From: Deltaproteobacteria bacterium RIFCSPHIGHO2_01_FULL_43_49
GTDB lineage: Bacteria > UBA10199 > SPLOWO2-01-44-7
Assembly: GCA_001798075.1 (NCBI GenBank)
Contig: MGRG01000014.1
Location: 124,001 to 188,000, forward strand
Direction of reading: 5' to 3'
Length of the DNA: 64,000 nucleotides
Each line of letters opens with the position of its first letter. Position 1 is the first letter of the stretch. The notes below the pieces were generated by a model. It saw nothing but the letters and a program-made list of their open reading frames with translations. It was not told the origin of the DNA and did no database searches. Shown here piece by piece: positions 1 to 9,022 of the stretch. The position numbers and the translations under genes were made by a program.

Positions 1-1728
1 CGCTGTTTGGGAAGGGACACTTTGAGAGTAAGCAACAAAACGTTTCTTGGCATAACTCTCCGGTGATTCAGAAAATCCCCCATCTGAATGTTGAATCGAT
101 TCCAACCAGTGAACCGCTTTTAGCGCATTTTTTTGTAATGAGTTTTCATGACCGAGGCCTTGGATGCCGGTCAAGACACACCAAGTTCCATAGATATAAT
201 TGACTCCCCAACGACCATACCAACCCCCAAACTTCTCTTGAGATTTTTTCAAATAGTTGAGGGCTTTTTGTATGACTTTGCTGTGTGAATTCATTCCTAA
301 TTTCAACAGAAGTTCCAGAGCTCTTCCGGTTATGTCTGGTGTTGATGGATCTAAGCAGGCTCCATGATCCGAGAAGGGTATTTTGTTGACGAGTTGTAAA
401 TCATTGTTTTTGTCGAAAGCACCCCAACCCCCATCATCGTTTTGCATGGAGATCAGCCAGCTTAAGCCTCGATCAAAAGCCTCTCGTTTTTCTTTCTCTG
501 GTAATTCCAAAGAATGTAATGCAGCAAGTACTTCGATTGTATCATCCACGTCTGGAAAATATTCATTTTTGAATTCAAAAGACCAGCCGCCGGGCTTTCC
601 TTCCGGATTTTTGAATCGCCAATCTCCTTGAGGGTTTTTGACCTCCTTGGATAACAACCAACGTCCGGCCTTCAGAAGCCTTGGGTCATTGGCAAGGGCT
701 CTCTCTGATTCAGCAAGCGCTACGATGCTCCATGGTGTATCCCAAACGGGCGAGATGCAACATTGTTGGTGAATTTCTTCACCTTGTTTTTGCTGAAAAT
801 TTTTCAAAGCGCGCAAGGCTGTTTGAATTTGAGGGGATTCATTTTTATAACCAAATGCCTTGAAGGCCATGGCCCCATAAGCGAGTGCTGGGTAGATATC
901 TTCTGTTTTTTGGATGTGCTCCCAGACCCACTCGATAGCCTTTTCCACAGCAAATTTTCGCCAAAATTTGAAGGGGACCTTTTCTACATATTTTAAACCT
1001 TTGTCCATTAATACAAAAAGCCTTTCAATGGATAAGGGACTTGTTTTATGGCTGATTTTCCATTTTCTCTCTTTCGGTTTTTCCAAAAACAATTCATCGA
1101 GATTAATTTTTAAGGAAACAACAGGGCGTTTGTTGAAAACAACGAGCAGGGGGACAATCGAAGCCCTGGCCCAACTCGAAAAATTGTAAATGTTCATCGG
1201 GGCCCAGGGAGGGAGTAACATCATCTCCGGTGGCATGCTCGGGCAAGCCTCCCATGGTACTAGACCAAATAAAGCCAGGTGAATTCGGGTAAAAACCCTG
1301 GCATGGGTGAGCCCCCCTTTTGAAAGGATAAATTGCCTGGCTTTGAGAAGGGGGGCATCATTTGGTGAAAATCCGGCTAGTCTCAAGCTAAAGTAACACT
1401 CGATGGTTGTGCTGAGATCTCCAGGCGCTGAAAAGTAAAGTCCCCAACTCCCATCTTCACGTTGTTCTTGAAGGATTCGTGCTACTAACCCTTTTTGAAT
1501 TTCTTCATCCACGCTCCCTAGGAAATTCATGAGCTGGATAAAACCAGCTCCAATGGCTTCGTTGGCCTCTAAAGTAAACCACCAATAACCCTCAGGGTAT
1601 TGGAGCTCCAATAAGGCGTCCGACGCCTTTTTGGTAACCTCTTGTAATTGCAAGGGTTCGATAAGCCCTGGATATGTTGGAGCTATTTTTGGCGGATAAG
1701 GTATCTTATGTAAAATGTCGTTTTTCAT
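1..1728 (-). CDS. shc: Squalene-hopene cyclase, C-terminus cut by window edge
   Basis: Class II terpene cyclase that folds squalene into hopanoids at the cytoplasmic membrane. I translated the minus strand from an ATG at 1728; 576 codons stay open to the window edge, so the end of the protein is missing (family length about 630-700). The protonating DxDD motif is seen as DVDD near residues 393-396, preceded by GGWSF, and QW-type repeats such as EDGSWG (about 91-96) and DDGGWG follow the family pattern. The ATG overlaps the rpoH stop (ATGA), so the two are translationally coupled. A 17-bp palindrome at 1613-1629 is read in frame as KASDAL. Family call is firm; substrate (squalene versus a related triterpene precursor) is inferred. 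Confidence 0.93.
   Translation of the reverse strand, partial: MKNDILHKIPYPPKIAPTYPGLIEPLQLQEVTKKASDALLELQYPEGYWWFTLEANEAIGAGFIQLMNFLGSVDEEIQKGLVARILQEQREDGSWGLYFSAPGDLSTTIECYFSLRLAGFSPNDAPLLKARQFILSKGGLTHARVFTRIHLALFGLVPWEACPSMPPEMMLLPPWAPMNIYNFSSWARASIVPLLVVFNKRPVVSLKINLDELFLEKPKERKWKISHKTSPLSIERLFVLMDKGLKYVEKVPFKFWRKFAVEKAIEWVWEHIQKTEDIYPALAYGAMAFKAFGYKNESPQIQTALRALKNFQQKQGEEIHQQCCISPVWDTPWSIVALAESERALANDPRLLKAGRWLLSKEVKNPQGDWRFKNPEGKPGGWSFEFKNEYFPDVDDTIEVLAALHSLELPEKEKREAFDRGLSWLISMQNDDGGWGAFDKNNDLQLVNKIPFSDHGACLDPSTPDITGRALELLLKLGMNSHSKVIQKALNYLKKSQEKFGGWYGRWGVNYIYGTWCVLTGIQGLGHENSLQKNALKAVHWLESIQHSDGGFSESPESYAKKRFVAYSQSVPSQTA
1613..1629. repeat. Short palindrome inside shc
   Basis: AAGGCGTCCGACGCCTT is a perfect palindrome around one central base. 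It belongs to the same family as the palindromes at 48431-48447, 48471-48485, 48495-48509 and 51427-51444. In shc it is translated in frame near residues 34-40, between the N-terminal tail and the first QW-like segment, where an extra few residues should be tolerated. Confidence 0.75.
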
Positions 1729-2612
1729 TGTTCTTTGTGGAGCATCTCCGCTTTAATGCCCTTCTTTTTAAAGAAGTCTTTAAGTCGATTTAAGATCCTT
1801 TCTTCAATCTGTCTTACCCTTTCTTTTGAAATGCCATAATCATCTGCAATTTCTTGCAATGTGATGGGTAAATCGGCCATGAGCCTTTGTTGAAAGATCT
1901 TTAGCTCTCTTTCATTCAGGTTTGTCGTAAACTCATCGAGACCCTTCTGCAAGATATCCTGAGTCTCTTTGGCCGCGATCAGTTCATCGGCCGGTTTTTG
2001 ATCGACTGCAATAAAGTCTTTAAGGAGCGCCTCACCGGAACTTCCCACAGGTGCATCCAAGGCATATTCTGGCTGCTCAAGGCGTTTGCTCATCTCTTCA
2101 ACCGCTTTTTCACTGACATCCAGCGCTTCGGATAGCATTTTGCGGTTTGGGTGGAATCCCAGGGCCTCTATTTTTTCCTTTTCCCGCATCAAGTTATAAA
2201 AGAGCCTTTTTTGGTCTTTGGTTGTTCCAATTTTGATGAGTCGGAAATTATCTAAGATATATTTTAAAATGAACGACCGAATCCACCACGCCGCATAATA
2301 GGAAAAGCGCGCTCCTTTGTCGGGATCAAATTTTTTGACTGCATGTAACAAGCCAACGCTACCTTCCTGAATTAAGTCCAAGATATTGTAATAGGCTTGG
2401 CGATATTCCATGGCGATTTTAACGACGAGCCTTAAATGCGAAGAAACTAATTTACGAGCCGCTTCTTTGTCTCCCTTTTCGCGATAGGCAATGGCCAGTT
2501 TTCTTTCCTCTTCAGCCGTCAACAGAGGGTATTTCCCGACTTCTTGAAGATAGCGTGATAAAGGATCAACGGTTGTTAAAGAACGCTGGCTCGTGGTTGC
2601 TCGTTTAGCCAT
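1725..2612 (-). CDS. rpoH: RNA polymerase sigma-32 factor RpoH
   Basis: Alternative sigma factor of the sigma-70 family that directs transcription of heat-shock and protein-quality genes. At 295 residues it has the usual RpoH length. Region 2 is clear (LDLIQEGSVGLLHAVKKFDP, then the melting helix with YYAAWWIRSFI), the RpoH box appears as QKRLFYNLMREK, and region 4.2 contains a helix-turn-helix (TLQEIADDYGISKERVRQIE) close to the C-terminus. It follows a run of response regulators and overlaps shc by four bases. Co-transcription with the regulators is inferred from spacing. No strong Shine-Dalgarno is seen before the ATG. Confidence 0.93.
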   Translation of the reverse strand: MAKRATTSQRSLTTVDPLSRYLQEVGKYPLLTAEEERKLAIAYREKGDKEAARKLVSSHLRLVVKIAMEYRQAYYNILDLIQEGSVGLLHAVKKFDPDKGARFSYYAAWWIRSFILKYILDNFRLIKIGTTKDQKRLFYNLMREKEKIEALGFHPNRKMLSEALDVSEKAVEEMSKRLEQPEYALDAPVGSSGEALLKDFIAVDQKPADELIAAKETQDILQKGLDEFTTNLNERELKIFQQRLMADLPITLQEIADDYGISKERVRQIEERILNRLKDFFKKKGIKAEMLHKEQ

Positions 2613-2660
2613 ATAGGTCGGGCATTATGCAGAGGATTGCTGGGAAATCAAGAATTCTTC

Positions 2661-3191
2661 TTAGGGTTTTTGCAATTTTTTGATCTCTGCCTTCAGCTCC
2701 AGGATTTTTCTTTCCCGATCCAACGTAGTCTGTTCAAAGGTTTTGAGCATTTTGAGCTTGGCACTCAATTCTTCATTTTTCTGTTGGAGTTCTTTGAGGA
2801 GCCTTTCTTTTTCCATGGCTAGAAACTTTTGTTCCACTGCCTTTTGGATAACTAAAGGGAGCGTATTTAAATATTGCATATCGGCCGATTTAACAATGTA
2901 GTCTTGAACCCCCATTTTCATTGCGGCTACCGCAATCTTTTCATCCCCACTTCCAGTCACCATAATGGCAACACAGCTGGGTTTGATTTTTTTGAGTTCC
3001 TCAAAGACAGCGAGCCCACTGATATCCGGCATCATTTGATCGAGTAAAAAGAAATCGTATTGTTGTTTTCTGGCCTTTTCCAAGCCTTGATTGCCACGCT
3101 GGGCGACATCGACCTGGAAACCCTCTTTTTCCAAGGCTTCTTTTGTCAAGAGCCCGACGCCTTCATCATCTTCAAAGAGTAAGATCTTCAT
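2661..3191 (-). CDS. Response regulator, receiver plus coiled-coil tail
   Basis: A single receiver domain (about residues 1-118) followed by a charged coiled-coil tail rich in Glu, Lys and Leu (about 119-176). Acidic pocket residues are in EDDE (7-10), the phospho-acceptor is D51 (LLDQMMPD), the conserved Thr is in MVTG, and the usual Lys is K101, followed by Ser rather than Pro. No DNA-binding or enzymatic output is present, so it probably works through protein contacts, the coiled coil mediating dimerisation or docking. It overlaps the next upstream regulator by 20 bp, a tight operon arrangement. The specific pathway cannot be told. Confidence 0.88.
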   Translation of the reverse strand: MKILLFEDDEGVGLLTKEALEKEGFQVDVAQRGNQGLEKARKQQYDFFLLDQMMPDISGLAVFEELKKIKPSCVAIMVTGSGDEKIAVAAMKMGVQDYIVKSADMQYLNTLPLVIQKAVEQKFLAMEKERLLKELQQKNEELSAKLKMLKTFEQTTLDRERKILELKAEIKKLQKP

Positions 3192-3621
3192 AACCAGTAT
3201 ATCCTTGGTCTGGGAGAGAAACGACGCTCAAATATTCCCCTAAACCTTTAATTTTTTGTTTCAATTCTTCGTAGCCAATCGGTTTTATAATATAACCGGT
3301 GACTCCCAATTGATAGCAGTAGTTGATTTCCGTTTGGTTGGAGGTGGAGCTGATAATGATGACAGGAATGGATTGATACTTTTCGTCCTTCTTAAGATTC
3401 TTCAAAACGCCATAGCCATCAAGTTTGGGAAGTTTAATATCAAGCAAAATTAAGTCGGGCTTTGGATTTGCTTTGTGAATGAAAAGGAGCCCTGCTTCTC
3501 CATCTTTCTCGCGATAGATGTTTTGTATATTCAGACACTTCCTTAGAGTTTCTTCAATCAATAAGGCATGTCCCTCATCATCTTCAACCAACAAGACGTT
3601 CAGTTGTTTTTTAATCCCCAT
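3172..3621 (-). CDS. Single-domain response regulator (Rcp1-like)
   Basis: A 149-residue stand-alone receiver. VEDDEGHALLIEETL at the start, the phospho-acceptor D61 (LILLDIKLPKLDGYG), the SST switch segment and K113-P114 are all in place. The insertion before the second conserved block and the D-G-Y-G motif resemble the Rcp1/CheY-like regulators often paired with phytochrome-type or hybrid kinases. The gene lies 9 bp downstream of the hybrid kinase at 3631-4803, which makes that kinase the first candidate partner. No output domain is present, and a short acidic tail with two Tyr ends the protein. Confidence 0.88.
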   Translation of the reverse strand: MGIKKQLNVLLVEDDEGHALLIEETLRKCLNIQNIYREKDGEAGLLFIHKANPKPDLILLDIKLPKLDGYGVLKNLKKDEKYQSIPVIIISSTSNQTEINYCYQLGVTGYIIKPIGYEELKQKIKGLGEYLSVVSLPDQGYTGYEDLTL

Positions 3622-3630
3622 ACTTTAATT

Positions 3631-4803
3631 TTAGCTGGATGGGACCTTTTTGGGTAGCGTGAAGTAGAACGTACTCCCCTCCCCTTTATACGACTCAACC
3701 CAAACCTTTCCGTCATGGCGCTGGACGATCTTTTTGACGAGTGCCAACCCTAATCCCTCTCCTTTCACAGGAATCTCCTCAAGTCGTTCAAAGAGTTTGA
3801 AAATTCGCTCCATGTCTTTTTTCGCAATGCCAATCCCCGTATCCCTCACCCAGAATTTGAAATAATCAAAGGTTTCTTCAAACCCAACCTCAATGGTTTT
3901 CTTGGGTTGGTTACCCATATAGTGGATGGCATTGCTGATCAGGTTTGAAAAAACCTGATTGATTTCATCTTTGCGGCACCAAATCTTTGGGAATTTTTTG
4001 GGCTTGATAAATTGAATGGAACGATCCTTCAATTCAAAATCGAACACGGCGCGAATATCCTCCACGATTTTATCCAGGTCATTTTCTTGAAAAGGATAGG
4101 CCTTATGCCCCACCCTGGCTACACGTAATAATCCCTGAATAAGGGCATCCATTTTTTCAACCCCTTTATGAATAAAACGGATACAGGTTGATAGTTCTTC
4201 TGATTTTGAGGGTTCCACTAATCCAGAAAGTTTTGTCGAAAATCCTTGAATGTTGATTAAGGGGGCGCGCAAATCATGAGAAACGATATGCAAAATACTT
4301 TCCATCTCTTCGTTTAGAGAAACTAAACGACGATTGATGGCCTCCAAATCACGATTTGTCAGCTGAAGGCTATCAACCAGTTTTTTGTTTTCTTTAAAGA
4401 GTCGGACTTCGCGGCAGGCCTTCTTGAGCAATACCTTCAGTTCTTCCATGTTGATCGGTTTCAAAATATACGCATAAGCCCCCTTGTTCACGGCATCAAT
4501 CGCCATTTGCAATGAAGTATTGCCTGTCATCATGATGACGGCAGAGTCTGGATCCATCTCTTTGGTTAATTGGAGTACTTTGAGGCCATCAATGTCCGGC
4601 AACAGAATATCCGCTAAAATTAAACCCCCAGTCTGATGGGCAATTGCTTGGAGGGCTTTTTTTCCACCTTCAAAAGCTTGAACTTGATAACCATCCTCTT
4701 CTAAAATGTCTTGGAGGGTTTCCCTGGCACCTGCTTCATCTTCGATGAGGATTATGGGGATATCGGTGCCGGATGGAATGTGTGCTTTCTCTTTCGTTCC
4801 CAT
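3631..4803 (-). CDS. Receiver-histidine kinase hybrid
   Basis: Soluble signalling protein of 390 residues with no membrane segment. An N-terminal receiver (about 15-130; phospho-acceptor D65, Lys K115) is joined by a coiled coil to a HisKA dimerisation domain with H176 (HIVSHDLRAP) and a HATPase_c domain with N box, DTGIG and GEGLGLAL motifs. This architecture means that phosphorylation of the receiver can set the activity of the kinase. Its start overlaps the dual-receiver gene by 52 bp, so reinitiation or coupling is likely. It sits in a chain of regulators and could serve as a relay node; this role is inferred. Confidence 0.9.
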   Translation of the reverse strand: MGTKEKAHIPSGTDIPIILIEDEAGARETLQDILEEDGYQVQAFEGGKKALQAIAHQTGGLILADILLPDIDGLKVLQLTKEMDPDSAVIMMTGNTSLQMAIDAVNKGAYAYILKPINMEELKVLLKKACREVRLFKENKKLVDSLQLTNRDLEAINRRLVSLNEEMESILHIVSHDLRAPLINIQGFSTKLSGLVEPSKSEELSTCIRFIHKGVEKMDALIQGLLRVARVGHKAYPFQENDLDKIVEDIRAVFDFELKDRSIQFIKPKKFPKIWCRKDEINQVFSNLISNAIHYMGNQPKKTIEVGFEETFDYFKFWVRDTGIGIAKKDMERIFKLFERLEEIPVKGEGLGLALVKKIVQRHDGKVWVESYKGEGSTFYFTLPKKVPSS

Positions 4804-5516
4804 ATTTCATCCATGATTTTGACGAGACGTTCCACATCGATCGGTTTGAACAAACAGGTATAAGCCCCCTTTTCAATGGCTTGTTGGATACTTTCTTCTG
4901 CCGTATAACCCGTTACCATGATCACAGGGACTTCAGGCCGGATTTTGTGTACCTCTTCAAAAACCTTGACCCCATCGATATCGGGGAGTCTGACATCTAA
5001 AAAGATGATGTCGAAGTTGCCTTGTTTGACCAAATCGATGGCTTCATTTCCTGTCTTGGCCGCAGCCACTTTATACCCTCTTGCTTCCAATAAATCTTTG
5101 AAGGTTTCACGATCTTCGAGTCTGTCATCCACCACCAAGATCAACATCTTGGTTAAGACACGCTCAATAGTAGAAATGATCCGTTCCATGTCGAAAGGTT
5201 TATAGACGACCGTGTATGCCCCTTCGATAATGGCCTCCTTGATGAGGTCTTCAACGGCATAGGCGGTCATCATGATGACGGCTACTTTTGGATTGATTTT
5301 TTTGACCTCACGAAATGTTTGGACTCCGTTGATCCCAGGCATTCGGATGTCCATAAAAATGATATCGTAATTTGTTTTTTTAACCTTGTCGATTGCTTGA
5401 AAACCGTCTTCCGCTACTTCAACAAAAAACCCCCTGTCTTCAAGAATATCCGTAAAGGTTTCCAACATGCCCGGCTGATCATCGACAATTAAAATTTTGA
5501 TGTCTTTCTTTTGCAT
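4752..5516 (-). CDS. Tandem double-receiver response regulator
   Basis: Two complete receiver domains in one 254-residue chain and nothing else. Domain 1 has D56 (IIFMDIRMPG) and K106; domain 2 starts near residue 124 with D174 (IIFLDVRLPD) and K224. The two halves are clearly similar and probably arose by duplication. I chose the ATG at 5516 rather than an upstream in-frame one because AGGAGG lies four bases ahead of it, just after the stop of the kinase gene. With two phospho-acceptors and no output it would suit a phosphate relay or sink between neighbouring kinases; that role is inferred. Confidence 0.9.
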   Translation of the reverse strand: MQKKDIKILIVDDQPGMLETFTDILEDRGFFVEVAEDGFQAIDKVKKTNYDIIFMDIRMPGINGVQTFREVKKINPKVAVIMMTAYAVEDLIKEAIIEGAYTVVYKPFDMERIISTIERVLTKMLILVVDDRLEDRETFKDLLEARGYKVAAAKTGNEAIDLVKQGNFDIIFLDVRLPDIDGVKVFEEVHKIRPEVPVIMVTGYTAEESIQQAIEKGAYTCLFKPIDVERLVKIMDEIWERKRKHTFHPAPISP

Positions 5517-5529
5517 CTGTCCTCCTGGG

Positions 5530-7431
5530 CTATTGTGCCATAGGAACATCAATCATGAAAGTCGTCCCCTTACCCACTTGGCTGGTCACTTTTATTTTCC
5601 CCCCATGTCTCTCAATGATCCCGTGACTGACAGCAAGCCCTAGTCCAATTCCTCTAGACTTGGTTGTAAAAAATGGGTCGAATAATTTATTCAAATTTTC
5701 TTTGGGGATTCCCGATCCGGTATCCGAAAAATCGGCTTCGACGAAATTTCCTTCCTTATGGGTCCTGATTTTAAGCATGCCCCCTGTTTCTCCCATCGCT
5801 TGGATGGCATTCGAAATCACGTTGATAAAAACCTGTCTGAGTTGATCCCGATCGCCCATGGCGTTGGGGAGATCACTACTGAGCTCCTGAGAAAGAACGA
5901 CATTTTTAGGAACCTCGATCGAAGCCAAAGCTTCTTTGATGACATCGTTGATGGGATTGGGGGCCAGGGCCGGTTTACGCGTTCTGGAAAATCCAAGAAG
6001 GTCATTAATGATTTTCGTTGAATTATCAATCTCATGCTCCATAATCTTCAAGTGTTTGTTTACTTTTTCGTCACTACTTGTGAGCTTCATTTTCAGAAAA
6101 TAGACCGCATTTTTAAGGACACCCAAGGGGTTTCTAAGTTCATGCCCTACTCCGGAGGCCAACTGCCCCACGGCAGCCAGTTTTTCCTGTTGCAGGAGTT
6201 TTTCTTGTGTTTCTCTAATCTCTTCATTGGCGGCTTCCAGCTCCTCGTTAGTCGATTTTAATTCCTCATTGGTCGTCTGGAGTTCTTCATTGAAGGTTTT
6301 CAGCTCTTCGTTTTTGTCCTGAATAGATTCCGTCATGGCATTAAAGGAGGCAGCCAACTCTCCAATTTCGTCTTTGGATGTGATCGGCACTCTCTGAGAA
6401 AGATCACCGGCTGCAATTTGTTTCGTAACGGACGTGAGTTTTTGAATGGGGGCTAACACACTCTTGCGCAAAAGAAGGATCATCAAGAAGCTCATGGCGC
6501 CAAGGGAGAGTAAAGTCAGAAGAAGAATACGATTTCTTGCCTGGGCGATCTGTCCCTCAATATATTCCAGCGACATGCCTGTTTCCACCACTCCAATGAG
6601 GTTTTTATCTTCCGAGAAAATGGGAACGAGCGAGCTATAAAGGGCCTTTCCTTCCACTGTTTCATATTCTTGATGGGGTTTCTTGGTTTTCAAAACATTG
6701 CGGAGATCCTCAAATTCATTGATTTTATTTTGTCCCAACCATTTCCGATCCGTATCCCCGATGACAACGCCGTCCGAATCATAGACAATTATTTCGGAAA
6801 CCCCCTCGGTTTTGCCGATCTCTTCCGCCAAACGTTGTAGATAGTTGCGACCACCCCTATCGTCACTCAAAACTTTTTCGAGGTTTAGGGCGACAACACT
6901 TGCCAAGAGGTTGGCCTGGTCTTTCAACGTGATGGTTTGGGCAATCTTGACCAGATCGACATTTACCTCGCCTATTCCCACGATCTCGTTTTTGCCCCCT
7001 TTTTCCATGTAAATGGGAAATGTGTTGCTATAGAGTTTCTTGCCTTCCACCGTTTCCACATCCTGAAAAGTCTTGCCGGTCTCCAAAACCTTTTTGACAT
7101 CCTCAAACACTTGAGCCTTGGACTGTCCGATCCATTCTCGATCGCTGTCGGCAATTACGGTCCCTTTTGGGTCATACACGATGACTTCGTTGATGCCCGG
7201 CAGTGCCCCCAATTTTTCGGTCATTTTTTGCAGATACCCGCGATTATCAAAATTGTCGGACATTAGTTTGCCCACGGTGAGGCTCATTGAATTGGAAAGC
7301 AGGTTCGATTCTTTTTGCATCTTTTCAGTGAGGGCATTGGACTGACGTTGAATCATCACGAGTGATCCTATTCCCATCACGACAATGAGAGTGAAAACGA
7401 TGGCGAAAATAGTTTTTTTAGTCAAAGTCAT
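5530..7431 (-). CDS. Membrane histidine kinase with duplicated sensor domain
   Basis: Sensor kinase of 633 residues: transmembrane helix about 8-27, a periplasmic region of about 270 residues, a second helix about 302-322, HAMP (about 323-375), a long Glu/Asn-rich coiled coil (about 372-415), HisKA with H430 (GVGHELRNPLG) and HATPase_c with DTGSGIP and GIGLGLAV. The periplasmic part consists of two copies of one module, about 66-165 and 197-290; both carry YLQ, a VxEVIVYD-like segment, a D-x-D-R-x-W-[IL]-G-Q motif, an ETVEGK motif and LYS. This looks like a tandem single-Cache arrangement. The following dual-receiver gene starts 13 bp downstream and is the likely partner. Confidence 0.92.
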   Translation of the reverse strand: MTLTKKTIFAIVFTLIVVMGIGSLVMIQRQSNALTEKMQKESNLLSNSMSLTVGKLMSDNFDNRGYLQKMTEKLGALPGINEVIVYDPKGTVIADSDREWIGQSKAQVFEDVKKVLETGKTFQDVETVEGKKLYSNTFPIYMEKGGKNEIVGIGEVNVDLVKIAQTITLKDQANLLASVVALNLEKVLSDDRGGRNYLQRLAEEIGKTEGVSEIIVYDSDGVVIGDTDRKWLGQNKINEFEDLRNVLKTKKPHQEYETVEGKALYSSLVPIFSEDKNLIGVVETGMSLEYIEGQIAQARNRILLLTLLSLGAMSFLMILLLRKSVLAPIQKLTSVTKQIAAGDLSQRVPITSKDEIGELAASFNAMTESIQDKNEELKTFNEELQTTNEELKSTNEELEAANEEIRETQEKLLQQEKLAAVGQLASGVGHELRNPLGVLKNAVYFLKMKLTSSDEKVNKHLKIMEHEIDNSTKIINDLLGFSRTRKPALAPNPINDVIKEALASIEVPKNVVLSQELSSDLPNAMGDRDQLRQVFINVISNAIQAMGETGGMLKIRTHKEGNFVEADFSDTGSGIPKENLNKLFDPFFTTKSRGIGLGLAVSHGIIERHGGKIKVTSQVGKGTTFMIDVPMAQ

Positions 7432-8170
7432 AAAGTAGTTGAAAAACGGCTTTCCAATTAAACTCCTCGTCTTTGGTCACCGGAACCTGGACGCCTGCCC
7501 TCGTTTGAAAGCGATCGGAAAAGGCGTAAATAAGTCCCGGCGTCATCAAGACGATTTTTTCCTTTGCGAAGTGGCTATTGACCTCCAGGAGAGGACTTAA
7601 ACCGAAAGGAAACGTATAGGCCAGGGCGGCATCCACCTTGTAGCTATTTTTCTTTGCCTCTTGAGCCTCTTCGCCACGCACATTGACCACACGCTCGTAA
7701 GAAAAATCACCCAGCAAAGAGAGGGCCCCCACACCCTTTGCAACGGCTATAAAAGGGCCTACTTCTGTTAGGCCTTCACCAAGATCTTTGGTCGTATTTC
7801 CTGTAGGCCAGGTGGCTTCAATCCCACCGGCAAGATAAAAATTCAAATCTTCCTTGGAATAAAAAGCCTTGATGGCTGTTTCGATATCCCCAATGCCAGA
7901 TTGATTGTCACTCGATTTTGGAAAGCGATTTACGAAAGGAAGTTCAAAATCAAATTCGATAGGATCGAAAAAGGAATATTCCACTTCCAAGGAGCTTGTC
8001 CATTTATCTTGCGTCCCTGAATGAGAGGTATCCGATCCCAAAATGACTTCCCTTTCCTTGGGCGCGTATTTTGTTTTTAGGGGAATGACTATTTCATTTT
8101 CACTGGCGAAGGCGGCATTGCAAAGGATCATTAGGATCACTCCTGAGATTGCAAAGATTTTGTTTTTCAT
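7418..8170 (-). CDS. Putative outer-membrane beta-barrel protein
   Basis: A 250-residue exported protein with a signal peptide (Lys-rich start, hydrophobic core, cut near NAAFA-SE). The mature part is a run of amphipathic strands with Gly and aromatic residues (for example EVEYSFFDPIEFDFELPFVNRF) and ends in LLYDFD. It is reminiscent of the MetA-type/transporter barrel families of unknown substrate. The ATG at 8170 is chosen because AAGGAG lies five bases upstream; it overlaps the CheR stop. The location between cheR and a membrane kinase suggests that it acts with that signalling pathway, but nothing in the sequence proves it. Confidence 0.7.
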   Translation of the reverse strand: MKNKIFAISGVILMILCNAAFASENEIVIPLKTKYAPKEREVILGSDTSHSGTQDKWTSSLEVEYSFFDPIEFDFELPFVNRFPKSSDNQSGIGDIETAIKAFYSKEDLNFYLAGGIEATWPTGNTTKDLGEGLTEVGPFIAVAKGVGALSLLGDFSYERVVNVRGEEAQEAKKNSYKVDAALAYTFPFGLSPLLEVNSHFAKEKIVLMTPGLIYAFSDRFQTRAGVQVPVTKDEEFNWKAVFQLLYDFD

Positions 8171-8907
8171 TTCCACTCCTTTTTTAAGAGGTTCGTCTGT
8201 TTATCGACAACCTCAAAAAGTTTTTTAGAATCACCCCAAAGGGATTCTGCCTTTCCTAGCCAGAGAAATCCTCCGGGCTTAAGCGAGTCATAAAACTTGA
8301 GGAGAACTTTTTCTTGTAACTCTTTGAAAAAATAGATCAGGACATTTCGACAAACGACTAAGTCAATGTCTTTTGGAAATGTTTCACCAACCAGATCCAG
8401 TTTCTTAAATTGAACGGAATTTTTGACGTCCGAAATATCAAGGTCCTTCAATTTTTCTTTTGGATACTCCCCTTTTTTAGCAAACTGAATGGAGGCTTCA
8501 TCGATATCGGTGCCAAGGATTTCATATGGGGTTCCTAAACTGTTTTGCTTGAGATATCGGTCAAAGGATAACGCCAGTGAATAGGTCTCTTCCCCGGTGG
8601 CACAGCCCGCAGACCAAATTTTTACAGAGTTTTGCTTGGCAAGAGAGGGCCAAATCTTTTCGCAAAGGGATTCTTCAGACCAATCCCTAAAAAAATCGGT
8701 GACGCGAATCGTTAAGTCTCTTAAAAGAAAATGGCATTCCTCCGGGGAGTTTTCCAGGATTTGCACATAAGTCGGGTAATCCGTCGAATGAGTTGCGTGA
8801 AGACGTCTTACAACTCTTCTTTCCAACGTTGATTCGCGATAACCTGTAAGGTCGTATCCCGTTTTTTTGAAGAGTTTCTCAAGCACGTTGGAGAGTCCCG
8901 GGTTCAT
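8167..8907 (-). CDS. cheR: CheR-type protein-glutamate methyltransferase
   Basis: S-adenosylmethionine-dependent enzyme of the CheR family, which methylates glutamate side chains of chemoreceptors. At 246 residues it has an N-terminal helical domain (about 1-75, with the RRVVRRL stretch) and a Rossmann methyltransferase domain with the SAM-binding loop SAGCATGEETYSLAL and the motif VVCRNVLIYF. No chemoreceptor, CheA, CheW or CheB is visible in the window, so the target is unknown. Stand-alone CheR proteins often serve non-chemotactic signalling, which would fit the neighbouring kinases. It is the first gene of a minus-strand series ending in shc, and diverges from the kinase at 9023. Confidence 0.9.
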   Translation of the reverse strand: MNPGLSNVLEKLFKKTGYDLTGYRESTLERRVVRRLHATHSTDYPTYVQILENSPEECHFLLRDLTIRVTDFFRDWSEESLCEKIWPSLAKQNSVKIWSAGCATGEETYSLALSFDRYLKQNSLGTPYEILGTDIDEASIQFAKKGEYPKEKLKDLDISDVKNSVQFKKLDLVGETFPKDIDLVVCRNVLIYFFKELQEKVLLKFYDSLKPGGFLWLGKAESLWGDSKKLFEVVDKQTNLLKKEWK

Positions 8908-9022
8908 ACCGAAATTGTACCATTCGGTTCAAAGGGTAACAAGCCCCACTTCCTTAGTCGGATAAAGTCCATTTCCCTTTATTTCTCCTCCTTTTTCCAA
9001 TTTTGGGATAAAATCAAAGGCG

